Source: Kribbella caucasensis (lineage in GTDB: Bacteria; Actinomycetota; Actinomycetes; Propionibacteriales; Kribbellaceae). Taken from it: a DNA stretch of 64,000 nucleotides. The notes under the pieces were generated by a model. The model was not told the origin of the DNA, ran no database searches, and saw only the letters and a list, made by a program, of their open reading frames with translations. Below, in pieces: positions 35,536 through 44,385 of the stretch; the first letter of the stretch is position 1; each line of letters opens with the position of its first letter. The stretch spans positions 240,083 through 304,082 of the forward strand of contig NZ_SNWQ01000010.1 in assembly GCF_004361855.1 (NCBI RefSeq), given 5' to 3'. A program made the translations under genes and the position numbers.

Positions 35536-35554
35536 ATGGACCAAGTATTGGACC
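35536..35554 (+). promoter_or_regulatory. direct repeat of TGGACCA before the P450 operon
   Basis: TGGACCA occurs at 35536-35542 and again at 35548-35554, twelve bases apart, close to one helical turn. It lies between the LuxR gene and the P450 gene. It could bind the LuxR regulator, or serve as half sites (GGACCA) of the FadR-type protein. Confidence 0.5.
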
Positions 35555-35584
35555 ATAACGTCTCCGATCCTGGTGGGAGAGACC

Positions 35585-36909
35585 ATGACCACAGTCGAGA
35601 GTGCCGACGTTCTGGTGACGCCGGAGGAGGTGGCCCGGCGGATCGTCTTGCCAGAGGGCCACCGCGACGACGCCGGACTGTTCGAGGCCTATCGCTGGTT
35701 GCGGCAGAACAACCCGCTCGCGAAGATCTCGGTCGACGGCTACGACCCGATCTGGCTGGTCAGCAAGCACGCCGACATCATGGAGATCGAACGGCAGCCG
35801 CATGTGTTCACCAGCGGCGGCGCCGACCGGCCCGGCTCGCACAACCCGATCCTGCAGAACCAGGCCGGCGACGCCTTCACCCAGCAGTTGACCGGCGGCA
35901 GCCTCCGCATCCTGGACACCCTTACATATCTCGGCCCGCCAGAGCACACGGCGATGAAGGACATCGCCGCCGACTGGTTCCGGCCGGCGAACCTGAAGAG
36001 TGGGAGGACCAGATCCGGTCGCTCGCCCGCGACGCGATCGGCAAGTACCTCCGGCCGGGCGTGAACGAGCTCGACTTCGTCCAGGAGTTCGCGCTGTTCT
36101 ACCCGTTGCACGTGATCATGACGCTGTTCGGCGTACCCGAGTCCGACGAGCCGCGGATGATGGCGCTCACCCAGGAGTTCTTCGGCACCGCCGACCCGGA
36201 CGCGCAGCGGGCCGATGTCGAGCCGCTCACGCCGGAGGCCGCCGCGCAACAACGGGCCGCGGCGATCAAGGACTTCTACGCGTACTTCGATGTCCTTGTC
36301 GAGGATCGTCGTACGACGCCCCGGGAGGATCTCGCGACCCTGATCGCGTCGGCCAGGACCGAGTCGGGGGAGTACTACGCCAACACGTTCGCGTACGGCT
36401 GGTTCATCGCGATCGCTACCGCCGGGCATGACACCACCTCGAGCACGATGGCGGGCACGATCGAGCAGTTGGCCTTGCACCCGGACCAGCTCGCGGTGGT
36501 GCAGGCGGACATGTCGCTGGTGCCTGATCTCGTTAACGAAGGTCTGCGCTGGTCGTCTCCGGTCAAGCACTTCACCCGGCAGGCGACGCAGGACTACACC
36601 CTGCGCGGCCGGGAGATCCGGGCGGGCGACCGGTTCATGTTGCTGTACCAGTCCGCGAACCGGGACACGGATGTGTTCAACGATCCGGACACCTTCCGGC
36701 TGCAACGCAAGCCGAACAAGCACATCGCCTTTGGCTACGGGCCGCACATGTGCATCGGCCAGCACCTGGCCAAGCTCGAGCTGCGGGTCCTGTTCGAGGA
36801 GTTGCTGCCGCGGATCAGGAGCATCGCGATCACGGGCGACCGGAAGGTCGTGCAGACCAACTTCGTGGGCGGGCTGCGGAACCTGCCGGTGCGGCTGGAG
36901 CTGGCGTGA
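35585..36909 (+). pseudogene. CYP108-like cytochrome P450 (P450terp relative) with a one-base frameshift
   Basis: Joined across a frameshift near 36000, this is a P450 of about 440 residues closely resembling CYP108A1 (P450terp), which hydroxylates the C7 methyl of alpha-terpineol. Visible are GYDPIWLVSKHADIMEIERQ, FALFYPLHVIMTLFGVPE, the I-helix AIATAGHDTTSSTMAG, the ExxR in NEGLRWSSPVKHF, the haem loop FGYGPHMCIGQHLA and the typical ending NFVGGLRNLPVRLEL. The frame breaks between NLK and EWEDQIRS, explained by loss of one G (AAGAGTGGG where AAGGAGTGGG is expected). If real, the enzyme is dead; if a sequence error, it is intact. It heads the P450terp-like operon and is followed directly by its reductase. 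Confidence 0.9.
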
Positions 36910-38072
36910 GCCCGCGAGTCGTGGTGGTCGGCGGCGGTCATGCCGGTACTACGCTGGCCGCGCTGCTGCGGCAAGGCGGTCATCGCGGCGAGATCATCAT
37001 GTTCGGCGACGAGGTCGACTTCCCGTATCACCGGCCGCCGTTGTCCAAGAAGTTCGTCGACGGCGAGCTCGAGCAGTGGTTGCGTCCGGCCCCCTTCTAC
37101 ACCGAGCAGCGCATCGACGTCCGCCTGGGCGAGCGGGTGTCCTCGATCGACCGGGCCGATCGACGCGTGCACGCATCGAGTCCTTGTCCGTACGACGTAC
37201 TGGTACTGGCGACTGGAGCTCGCCCGCGCGACCTGCCGGTACCCGGCGTGACCGTTGGTGGCGTCGTCTCGCTCCGGACGCTCGAGGATGCGCGTGCACT
37301 GCGCAAACACCTCACCGCGGATCGCCGGGTCGTGATCATCGGCGGCGGCTATATCGGCTTGGAGGTCGCCGCCGCGGCTCGTGCGAACGGCGTCGAGGTG
37401 ACCATCGTCGAGCGGGAGCAGCGGGTGCTCGCCCGGGTGGCGAGTGAGGAGTTGTCCGCCATACTGGCCTCGTACCACCGCGAGCGCGGGACGACGATCA
37501 TCACGGGTGCTCAGGTGCGACGCCTCACCAGCCGGGATGGTCAGGTGCGAGCCGTCGTACTCGACGACGGTACGGCGATCCCGTGTGACGTCGTGGTTGT
37601 TGGGGTGGGCGCCGTACCTCGTGATGAGCTCGCCGTCGCGGCCGGGCTGGACTGCGACCAGGGGATCGTCGTCGACGGATCCGCGCGGACCAGTGACTCG
37701 GCGGTGTTCGCGATCGGTGACGTCACCCGGCGGCCGGTGCCCGGCGTGGACGGCTTGATGCGGCTGGAGAGCATTCCGAGTGCTACCGAGCAGGCGCGGC
37801 AGGTGTCGGCGGCGATCCTCGGCGCTGAAGCGCCGGCTCCCGAGGTGCCGTGGTTCTGGTCGGATCAGTTCGATCTCAAGCTCAAGATCGCGGGTGTGGT
37901 CGTCCCGGGGTGTCACGTCGTACGACGAGGTGAGCCGGCGTCCGGGCGGTTCGCGCTGTTGCACCACGACGATGCCGGCGCCGTCACCGCCGTCGAGACG
38001 GCCAACGCGCCGGGCGAGTTCATGGCTGCCAAGAAGCTGCTGAGGAGCGGTCATGCCCACAGTCACCTATGA
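36906..38072 (+). CDS. NAD(P)H ferredoxin reductase (terpredoxin/putidaredoxin-reductase type)
   Basis: A 388-residue FAD enzyme with the FAD motif VVVGGGHAGTTLAALLR at residues 5-21, YHRPPLSKKF, VLATGARPRDLPVPGV, the NAD motif IIGGGYIGLEVAAAARANG near 143-161, and FAIGDV for FAD near 275. The C-terminal reductase domain has WFWSDQFDLKLKIAG. It passes electrons from NADH to the ferredoxin encoded next. GTG 36906 overlaps the P450 stop and its end overlaps the ferredoxin gene by 20 bases, so the three are translationally linked. Confidence 0.93.
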   Translation: MSPRVVVVGGGHAGTTLAALLRQGGHRGEIIMFGDEVDFPYHRPPLSKKFVDGELEQWLRPAPFYTEQRIDVRLGERVSSIDRADRRVHASSPCPYDVLVLATGARPRDLPVPGVTVGGVVSLRTLEDARALRKHLTADRRVVIIGGGYIGLEVAAAARANGVEVTIVEREQRVLARVASEELSAILASYHRERGTTIITGAQVRRLTSRDGQVRAVVLDDGTAIPCDVVVVGVGAVPRDELAVAAGLDCDQGIVVDGSARTSDSAVFAIGDVTRRPVPGVDGLMRLESIPSATEQARQVSAAILGAEAPAPEVPWFWSDQFDLKLKIAGVVVPGCHVVRRGEPASGRFALLHHDDAGAVTAVETANAPGEFMAAKKLLRSGHAHSHL

Positions 38073-38367
38073 GTTGCCAGACGGCTCTGTGCACGAGGTC
38101 GACGTTCCGTGCGGGCAGAGCGTGATGGACGGGTCGGTCCGGAACAACCTCGCGGGCATCGTCGCCGAGTGCGGTGGCAGTTGCTCGTGCGCGACTTGTC
38201 ATGTGTACGTCGACGCGGGGCTCTTCGACGAGGTCTCGGACGAGGAGCGCGAGTTGCTCGAGTTCGCCGAAGGCGTCCGTCCGGAGTCGCGGCTGTCGTG
38301 CCAGCTGATCGTCGGCGAAGGCTGCGGTGGGGTCCGCGTCCGGGTTCCTGACACCAACGGTTTATGA
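38053..38367 (+). CDS. [2Fe-2S] ferredoxin (terpredoxin/putidaredoxin type)
   Basis: A 104-residue ferredoxin with the cluster ligands in AECGGSCSCATCHVYV (C-x5-C-x2-C) and the fourth cysteine in SRLSCQLIVGEGCGG. It would carry electrons from the preceding reductase to the CYP108-like P450. The gene overlaps the reductase by 20 bases, and its ATG has a GAGGAGCGG site inside that gene. The combination of P450, reductase and class-I ferredoxin in this order is as in camphor- and terpineol-type systems. Confidence 0.93.
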   Translation: MPTVTYELPDGSVHEVDVPCGQSVMDGSVRNNLAGIVAECGGSCSCATCHVYVDAGLFDEVSDEERELLEFAEGVRPESRLSCQLIVGEGCGGVRVRVPDTNGL

Positions 38368-38380
38368 ACGGAGAGAAGTC

Positions 38381-39484
38381 ATGGAAATCACTGCAGCGGT
38401 GGCGAGGGAACTCGGTGGGTCGTTCTCACTCGAGCAGGTCACGCTCGATGATCCCCGCGCCGGTGAGGTGCTGGTCGAGATCGCCGGTGTCGGCTTGTGT
38501 CACACGGACCTCGCGGCGAAGGACGGTCATCTGCCGTTCCCGTTGCCCGGGGTGTTCGGGCATGAGGGGAGTGGGGTGGTCGTTGCCATCGGTCCGGGTG
38601 TCTCGAAGGTTGCTCAAGGCGACAAGGTGGCGCTCACCTTCAACAGCTGTGGGGAGTGTGTGCAGTGCGTCCGCGGCGAGCCGTCGTACTGCCAAAGCTT
38701 CATGCCGCTCAACTTCGCCGGAGTCCGGCCGGACGGGAGCAGCACGCTGCGGTCCGGCGACACGGTGCTGGGTTCCGAGTTCTTCGGGCAGTCGTCGTTC
38801 GCCACGCATGCGATTGCTCACGAGCGCAACGTGGTCAAGCTGCCCGCTGACGCACCGCTGTCGATGGTCGGTCCGCTGGGGTGTGGCGTGCAGACCGGTG
38901 CGGGCGCCGTACTGAATTCATTGGACTGCTCACCCGGGTCCTCGTTGTTGGTGCTTGGTGGTGGGTCGGTTGGTCTGTCCGCCGTACTGGCGGCCGGGGT
39001 CCGCGAGCTCGGCACGGTCATCGTGGTCGAGCCGCTTGTCCAGCGTCGCGAGCTCGCTCTGGCGCTCGGCGCGACGCATGCGATCGACCCGGCCGACGGG
39101 CCAGTGTCCGAGCAGGTCCGGGCGATCATCGGCCGTGGTGTCGACTACGTGATCGACACGACCGGTGTGGTGGGCGTCCTGGAGCAGGCGATGTTGTCGC
39201 TCGCGCAGCGCGGGACGGTCGGGATCATCGGCGTACCGTCCGATCCGGCGGCCGCCTTGCCGGTCAACCTGATTCAGGCACAGATGCTCGGGGCAACTAT
39301 CACCGGCATCGTCGAGGGCGACAGCGTCCCCGACGTGTTCATCCCGCAGTTGCTGGAGCTGCACCGCGCCGGGCGGTTCCCGTTCGACAAGCTCATCACC
39401 ACGATGCCGTTCGCCCGCATCAACGAAGCCGTCGCCGCGCAGCACCGTGGTGACGCCGTCAAGATCGTGCTCGTGCACGACTGA
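38381..39484 (+). CDS. zinc-dependent NAD alcohol dehydrogenase (aryl/terpenyl alcohol type)
   Basis: This 367-residue MDR alcohol dehydrogenase has catalytic zinc ligands in GLCHTDLAAKDG and FGHEGSGVVVAIG, and GCGVQTGAGAV supplies the third. The structural zinc site appears as NSCGECVQCVRGEPSYC. The Rossmann motif LVLGGGSVGLSAVLAAG lies near residue 190. It resembles benzyl- and terpenyl-alcohol dehydrogenases. In the operon it should oxidise the primary alcohol made by the P450 to the aldehyde. GGAGAGAAG precedes ATG 38381; a longer start is not needed. Confidence 0.92.
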   Translation: MEITAAVARELGGSFSLEQVTLDDPRAGEVLVEIAGVGLCHTDLAAKDGHLPFPLPGVFGHEGSGVVVAIGPGVSKVAQGDKVALTFNSCGECVQCVRGEPSYCQSFMPLNFAGVRPDGSSTLRSGDTVLGSEFFGQSSFATHAIAHERNVVKLPADAPLSMVGPLGCGVQTGAGAVLNSLDCSPGSSLLVLGGGSVGLSAVLAAGVRELGTVIVVEPLVQRRELALALGATHAIDPADGPVSEQVRAIIGRGVDYVIDTTGVVGVLEQAMLSLAQRGTVGIIGVPSDPAAALPVNLIQAQMLGATITGIVEGDSVPDVFIPQLLELHRAGRFPFDKLITTMPFARINEAVAAQHRGDAVKIVLVHD

Positions 39485-39502
39485 TCATCTGAGGACATGG
39501 CC

Positions 39503-40944
39503 ATGATCGAGTACGACAAGCTGTACATCGGGGGCGGCTGGACCTCGCCGGCCGGATCGGGCACCATCCCCGTGCACTCCGCGACGTCCGAGGAGCAGGT
39601 CGGCGTCGTACCGGAAGGGTGTAAGGCCGATATCGACGCCGCGGTCGCCGCCGCGCGCAAGGCCTTCGACGATCCTGCGGGGTGGTCGCGGTGGGAGCCG
39701 GCGCGCCGCGCGGAGGTCCTCGAGCGGTTCGCGGTCGCGCTGGAGAAGCGCAGCGAGGAGATCCAGCGCCGGGTGAGCGTGCAGAACGGGATGCCGATCT
39801 GGCTGGCGCAGCAGTTCGAGGGACCGTTTCCACCGCTGCTGCTGCGGTACTACGGGGGTCTCGTGCGCGACGTGGCGCATGAGGAGGTCCGGCCGGGCAT
39901 GCTCGGCGGCAACTCGGTGGTGATCCGCGAGCCCGTCGGGGTTGTCGCGGCGATCGTCCCCTGGAACGTGCCGCAGGCAATCACCTTCCTGAAGCTCGCA
40001 CCCGCACTGGCCGCGGGCTGCACCGTGGTACTCAAGCCGGCACCGGAGACCGTGCTGGACGCTCTCCTGATGAGTGAGGCGGCTTTCGACGCTGGGCTGC
40101 CCGACGGGGTTCTGAACGTCGTTCCCGGTGGGCGCGAGCTCGGTGCCTATCTGGTCTCGCATCCTCAGGTGGACAAGGTGTCGTTCACCGGCTCGACCGC
40201 CGCCGGTCGTGCGATCGGGGAGCCTGCGGACGACTGCTCCGGCCGGTCACCCTCGAACTCGGCGGGAAGTCGGCCGCGATCGTGCTCGACGACGCCGACC
40301 TGCAGCCGTCGATCGAGAGCTTCTTCGCGGCGACCTTGCTGAACAACGGGCAGATCTGTTGGCTCGGCACCCGAGTGCTCGCGCCTCGATCGCGGTACGA
40401 CGAGGTCGTGGACACCGTCACCGGTCTGGCCGGATCCCTACGTCTGGGCGATCCGATGGACCCGGCGACGCAGGTCGGTCCACTCGTGTCGTCGCGGCAG
40501 CGGGATCGGGTCGAGTCGTACATCGCGAAGGGCCTCAACGACGGCGCCCGGCTGACCACCGGTGGCGGACGGCCGGCCGATTTGGACCAGGGGTGGTTCG
40601 TCGAGCCGACGGTGTTCGCCGAGGTCGACAACCAGCACGCCATTGCCCAGGAGGAGATCTTCGGACCAGTGCTGTCGGTGATCCCGTATTCCTCTGAGGA
40701 AGAAGCGATCGCGATCGCGAACGCCAGCGACTACGGCCTCGGCGGCACCGTCTGGACCACCGACCCCGACCGCGGCGAGTCCGTCGCCCGCAGGGTCCAC
40801 ACCGGCACGATCGGCATCAACGCCTACGTCAACGACCCCACCGCCCCCTTCGGCGGCGTCAAGGCCAGCGGCCTAGGCCGAGAACTCGGCCGCGAGGGAA
40901 TCCACGCCTACCGACTGCTGAAGACCATCTACCTGGCGTCCTAG
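39503..40944 (+). pseudogene. aldehyde dehydrogenase with a one-base frameshift
   Basis: About 480 residues of NAD-dependent aldehyde dehydrogenase once rejoined. The first part holds VVAAIVPWNVPQAITFLKLA, FTGSTAAGRAIGE and NAD-binding KPAPETVLDAL. The second holds VTLELGGKSAAIVLDDADL with the catalytic Glu, NNGQICWLGTRVL with the catalytic Cys, and QEEIFGPVLSVIP. The frame changes at about 40220, where GGGGAGCCTGC stands for an expected GGGGAGGCCTGC, so one G is missing. ATG 39503 fits the GAGGA site better than ATG 39497. It would oxidise the aldehyde from the neighbouring dehydrogenase to the ring acid. Confidence 0.9.
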
Positions 40945-40965
40945 CCCCAGCCCGCACCTCAGAAC

Positions 40966-41006
40966 AAGTACAGCCGAGCCCGCGAACGGCGAGCTCGGCT
41001 GTACTT
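40966..41006 (+). terminator. perfect 14-bp hairpin ending the P450 operon
   Basis: AAGTACAGCCGAGC at 40966-40979 pairs exactly with 40993-41006 around a 13-base loop, 22 bases after the aldehyde dehydrogenase stop. There is no strong U-run. Confidence 0.85.
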
Positions 41007-41022
41007 GCGTACCAAAACTTCA

Positions 41023-41109
41023 GGGTTCGTATCCCCCAGGGACTTGAACCCCACGTGTCCGAGGAGGGACACGTACCTTAACCACACGCATCCAGCTAAA
41101 CGTCTGAGC
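41023..41109 (-). repeat. tRNA-Leu-like repeat, copy C
   Basis: On the minus strand a variable-arm hairpin (GTGTCC, CTCCTC loop, GGACAC) is followed by GTGGGGTTCAAGTCCC, a canonical T-arm with the TTCAAGT loop. Upstream GTGTGGTTAAGG is an anticodon-like segment with weak pairing. No 5' acceptor half is present. It matches copy A with only about ten differences and lies at the right end of the catabolic region. Confidence 0.65.
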
Positions 41110-41243
41110 AGCGGGAGTGTCCGGGCGGAGCGAGTGTTCCGTCCGTTCTCCATGGCCCTGCCCCCTGGATTCGTTCGGGGCAGGTCCCGTGGAGCTCAGG
41201 CGGCGGGCTGTGCTTGTCGTGTTGGTCTGCAGTCCGGTGTTGT

Positions 41244-41660
41244 CTACTTCGCGGGGATGACGCCGAGTTGCTGGAGGAAGCCGAGGGTGTCCCAGACCTG
41301 CCAGGTCTCCGCGATCTTTCCGTCTTCCATCCGGTGGACCGAGATCCCCTCGATGTCGCTGACCTCGCGGCCCGTGGCCGGGATTCCGTTGACGTCGCCG
41401 ACATGCCGTCCGCTTCCGGTCCACCGCGCGACGACCTTGTCGCCGGCCGAGAAGATGTCACGGATCTCCCAGTGGCCGTCGACACCGGTTTGGTAGGTGC
41501 TGATGGCCGCGGCCATGCCGGCCGGTCCGTCATCGGCGTTGACCTGCGGGTCGTGCACTCGGTGGCTGGCGGTGACAAGGTCGTCGGCGAGCTCGTTCTT
41601 CCGGTCGTTGCACAGCTCTTCGTAGAACCGCTTGACGACGGCCTCGTCTGTTGTGCCCAT
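41244..41660 (-). CDS. SnoaL-like/NTF2-fold ester cyclase or isomerase
   Basis: A 138-residue protein with the SnoaL pattern: VVKRFYEELCNDRKNELADD at the start, then DIFSAGDKVVARWTGSGRHVGD, GISVHRMEDGKIAETWQVWD and a short tail. The cone-shaped NTF2-like fold serves polyketide cyclases, ketosteroid-isomerase relatives and hydrolases. It is the last gene of a minus-strand group with a broken alpha/beta hydrolase and a FAD monooxygenase-like protein. Its substrate cannot be told. Confidence 0.85.
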   Translation of the reverse strand: MGTTDEAVVKRFYEELCNDRKNELADDLVTASHRVHDPQVNADDGPAGMAAAISTYQTGVDGHWEIRDIFSAGDKVVARWTGSGRHVGDVNGIPATGREVSDIEGISVHRMEDGKIAETWQVWDTLGFLQQLGVIPAK

Positions 41661-41847
41661 TGCTCTTCCCCTCCTGTCGCCCCCCAGGCCGGAGAAATAG
41701 GCTCTCTCACGTCACGATGCTCCGCGCTTGGCAGGCGGTCAAGACATCCTGTGATCCCGGATCCGTTGTGGATGCATGGACAGTTCGTCATACCTGGTGT
41801 CGTCTCGCATGTAACAGTCACTCGACTGGTCGCAATCGGTCGGCGGG

Positions 41848-42704
41848 CTATCGGACTGGCGTGCCTCCTGCGGTGGCGGTGGTCGGGGCGGGAAGGCTGG
41901 TCAGGAAGTCGAGTAGCAGGGCGTTCACCTGGTTCGGTGCGTCGAGCTGTGGCCAGTGGCCGATGCCGTCGATCCGCTCGTATCGCCAGGGGCCGTGAAC
42001 GAAGGCTGCGGTGCCGGTTAGCGCTTGTTCGGTGATCGCGAAATCCTCGGTGCTCCAGAGCCCCATGGTCGGCGCATGGATGGGCGGCAGCTCGGTCGGT
42101 GGTCGGATCAGCGATTCCGGCGGCAGGATCGCCCGGTACAGGGCGAGGCTTGCGGTGAGGCCGGCGGGGTCGCGGAGGTGTGCGACGACGGAGTCGATGT
42201 CTGGATGCCTGCTCCAGCTGGGGAGGTTGGCGAAGTCGTCGGCGGCGAGCCAGTGCTCGGCTACGCCGGGGAACTGGAACAGCAGCATGTACCACGACTT
42301 CTCGCGTTGTTCCCAGCCCGCGGCGGCGAACGCCGCCGGATGGCCGACCGAGAGGCAGGTCAGGCTGGCGACCCGCTCGGGCGACAGGGCGGCGAACACC
42401 GCGCCGATCGCACCGCCCAGTCGTGGCCCACGACGTGGGCGTGGGGCACATCGAGGCGATCGAGGTGTCCGATCAGGTCGCTGACCATCTGAATGATGCC
42501 GTAGCTTGCGACGGTTTCGGGCTTGTCCGAGTGACCGAATCCGCGAAGATCGGGTGCGATGGTTCGGTATCCGGCCTCGCCGATCGCGGTGATCTGGTGG
42601 CGCCAGACCTCGTGGGTGTCGGGCCAGCCGTGGAGTAGGAGGACGGGCTGGCCGTTTCCGTTGTCGTTCACCTCGAGGACTGTTCCGTTGATGTCTAGAC
42701 GCAT
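41848..42704 (-). pseudogene. alpha/beta hydrolase (epoxide-hydrolase type) with a one-base frameshift
   Basis: About 285 residues when rejoined. The first part has LLLHGWPDTHEVWRHQI, YRTIAPDLRGFGHSDKPE and VVGHDW with the nucleophile Asp. The second part carries on with FAALSPERVASLTCLSVGHP and ends with GIGHWPQLDAPNQVNALLLD, which holds the catalytic His. The break falls exactly at the nucleophile elbow near 42400: GACTGGGCGGTGCG stands for an expected GACTGGGGCGGTGCG. One missing G restores GHDWGG. This is either a sequencing slip or a recent mutation. Confidence 0.85.
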
Positions 42705-42758
42705 GGCGAGCTCCTTACTGGTTTCGGCTGGTTGCGGTGATCGGTCCGGTTGTCGGCG

Positions 42759-44189
42759 TCAGCGCGGCGTACCTGGGTCGGCGATCGCGGACAGCAGCTC
42801 CGCGCGGCCGGGGCTCGGTATCGGGTACCGGGGCGCGTTGGCGCCGAGCGTGAGGACCATGCCGACCATGCCGGGCGCTGCCAGCGCCTGCTGGGGTGTG
42901 CACAGCATCGACATGACGGACGCGTACGCACGCAGTACGTCGGGATCGTGCTGCGCGGCCGCGTACAGCGCTTTGCTCATCGCCCAGCTGGCGTCCGACG
43001 TGTGGCATGGCTCGCCGGCGGCGTCCTCGGCGATCTCGCTCAGCCGGTGCCGGTCGAAGGCGACGGTCATCCTGTACAGCGGGGTGACCGTGCTCTCGGT
43101 GATTTCGTCGAACCGCCGTACCAGCTTCTCCGGCTGGTCCGGGTCGACCTCGCGGAGCAGGTCGCGGAGCGCGCAGGCGTGGAGCATCCCGATCGACGCC
43201 CCGCGCCCGAGCGAGGGGTTGGTGCACGCCCACGCGTCGCCGACCGCGACCAGCCTGGTGACCACGGGTTCGCCGTCGACGACGAACCGGCGATAGCGGT
43301 CCTCGATGCCTGCGATCACCTGTACGTCGGTGATCGGATCGGCATCGCCCCAGTGGGCGACAGTCGGGAACAGCTTCAGCGCCGCGAGCCAAGACGATGT
43401 GTCGCGCAAACCGCGCAGCTGCTTGTCCCGCGCGGACGTGATGAACCCGACGCCCCAGGTGCTGTTGTCGCAGGGAAGGGTCAGGACCGACAGGCTCTCG
43501 AAGTGCTGGAGAAGCGTGCCCATGGCCGCGGGGTGGAATCCGTCCGTCGAACGGAAGTGGCGGGCGTAGTACACGAATCCCGAGTCCTCGCGCTCCTCGC
43601 GGGGGCGGCGGCCTCCGGCGGACTCGACCATGGAACCCACTGGCGACCGTCGCCCCGTCGCGTCGACGACGAGATCGGCACGGAGTTCGGCGCCGTCGTC
43701 GACCACGACACCGGTCACGTGTGGCGCCGCTGCGATCACGCGGCGCCCGGTGAGCAACCCGGTGACCGCGACGCCGCGGCGGATCCGGACACCGTCGGTC
43801 CGGTTCGCGACGGTTGCGGCCGCTGCCTCGAGGATCGGACGCCGGGCCGTGACCGTCTCGAACCGCTCGTCGCCGTCGCGCCATCCGCCGGACATGTCGG
43901 CGGGCAGCGCACCGACCACGTTCACGCGGGAGCCGCCGAAGGCGATCACCTGCTCGAGTACGGCCGGCAGTTCGTGCTGCATCTGCGCCCGCCAGCGGGG
44001 CAGCATGAAGTGCAGCTGGCGGAACTGGTTCACTCCCGGCCGTTGCCACCTGCGCCAAACGCTGTCGGCGTCGTCGCCGGGTGCGGCGTCGTCCCGTTCC
44101 AGGACGGTCACGCTGTGGCCGTCGCGAGCCAGGAGCATCGCGGTGACCAGGCCGTTGAGGCCGGCGCCCAGCACGAGGATTTCCGCCAT
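42759..44189 (-). CDS. FAD-dependent monooxygenase-like flavoprotein
   Basis: A 476-residue protein with LVLGAGLNGLVTAMLLARDG at residues 5-24 for FAD binding, DLVVDATGRRSPVGSM in the middle (the DG motif region), and LVAVGDAWACTNPSLGRGAS near 320, the GD motif. The layout is that of class A flavin hydroxylases and geranylgeranyl-reductase-like enzymes. It is first in a three-gene minus-strand group with a hydrolase and a SnoaL-like protein, as in tailoring or small catabolic units. The substrate is unknown. The divergent gene is the STAND-type ATPase 196 bases away. Confidence 0.85.
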   Translation of the reverse strand: MAEILVLGAGLNGLVTAMLLARDGHSVTVLERDDAAPGDDADSVWRRWQRPGVNQFRQLHFMLPRWRAQMQHELPAVLEQVIAFGGSRVNVVGALPADMSGGWRDGDERFETVTARRPILEAAAATVANRTDGVRIRRGVAVTGLLTGRRVIAAAPHVTGVVVDDGAELRADLVVDATGRRSPVGSMVESAGGRRPREEREDSGFVYYARHFRSTDGFHPAAMGTLLQHFESLSVLTLPCDNSTWGVGFITSARDKQLRGLRDTSSWLAALKLFPTVAHWGDADPITDVQVIAGIEDRYRRFVVDGEPVVTRLVAVGDAWACTNPSLGRGASIGMLHACALRDLLREVDPDQPEKLVRRFDEITESTVTPLYRMTVAFDRHRLSEIAEDAAGEPCHTSDASWAMSKALYAAAQHDPDVLRAYASVMSMLCTPQQALAAPGMVGMVLTLGANAPRYPIPSPGRAELLSAIADPGTPR

Positions 44190-44385
44190 GTCACACCTCC
44201 GGAGTTGTATCAGTGCCGGAAGCGTGCGGCGCCGACCTGCTCACCTTCCAGACCAATCGCTGTCCAATCGCTGTCCGAACGCGTACGAGACGTCCATCCG
44301 TCTTGACCGCCAACCCGGCGCGGGGCACGTTGGACTGAGGCGCAGTGCACCCTGCCGCTCGGGGTGGTGCCGAAGGGGGTGGCGC

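Noticed and set aside
41023..41109. A functional tRNA-Leu on the minus strand
   Set aside because: The 5' acceptor and D-arm are missing and the anticodon stem pairs mostly through wobble pairs. Only the 3' half resembles a tRNA.
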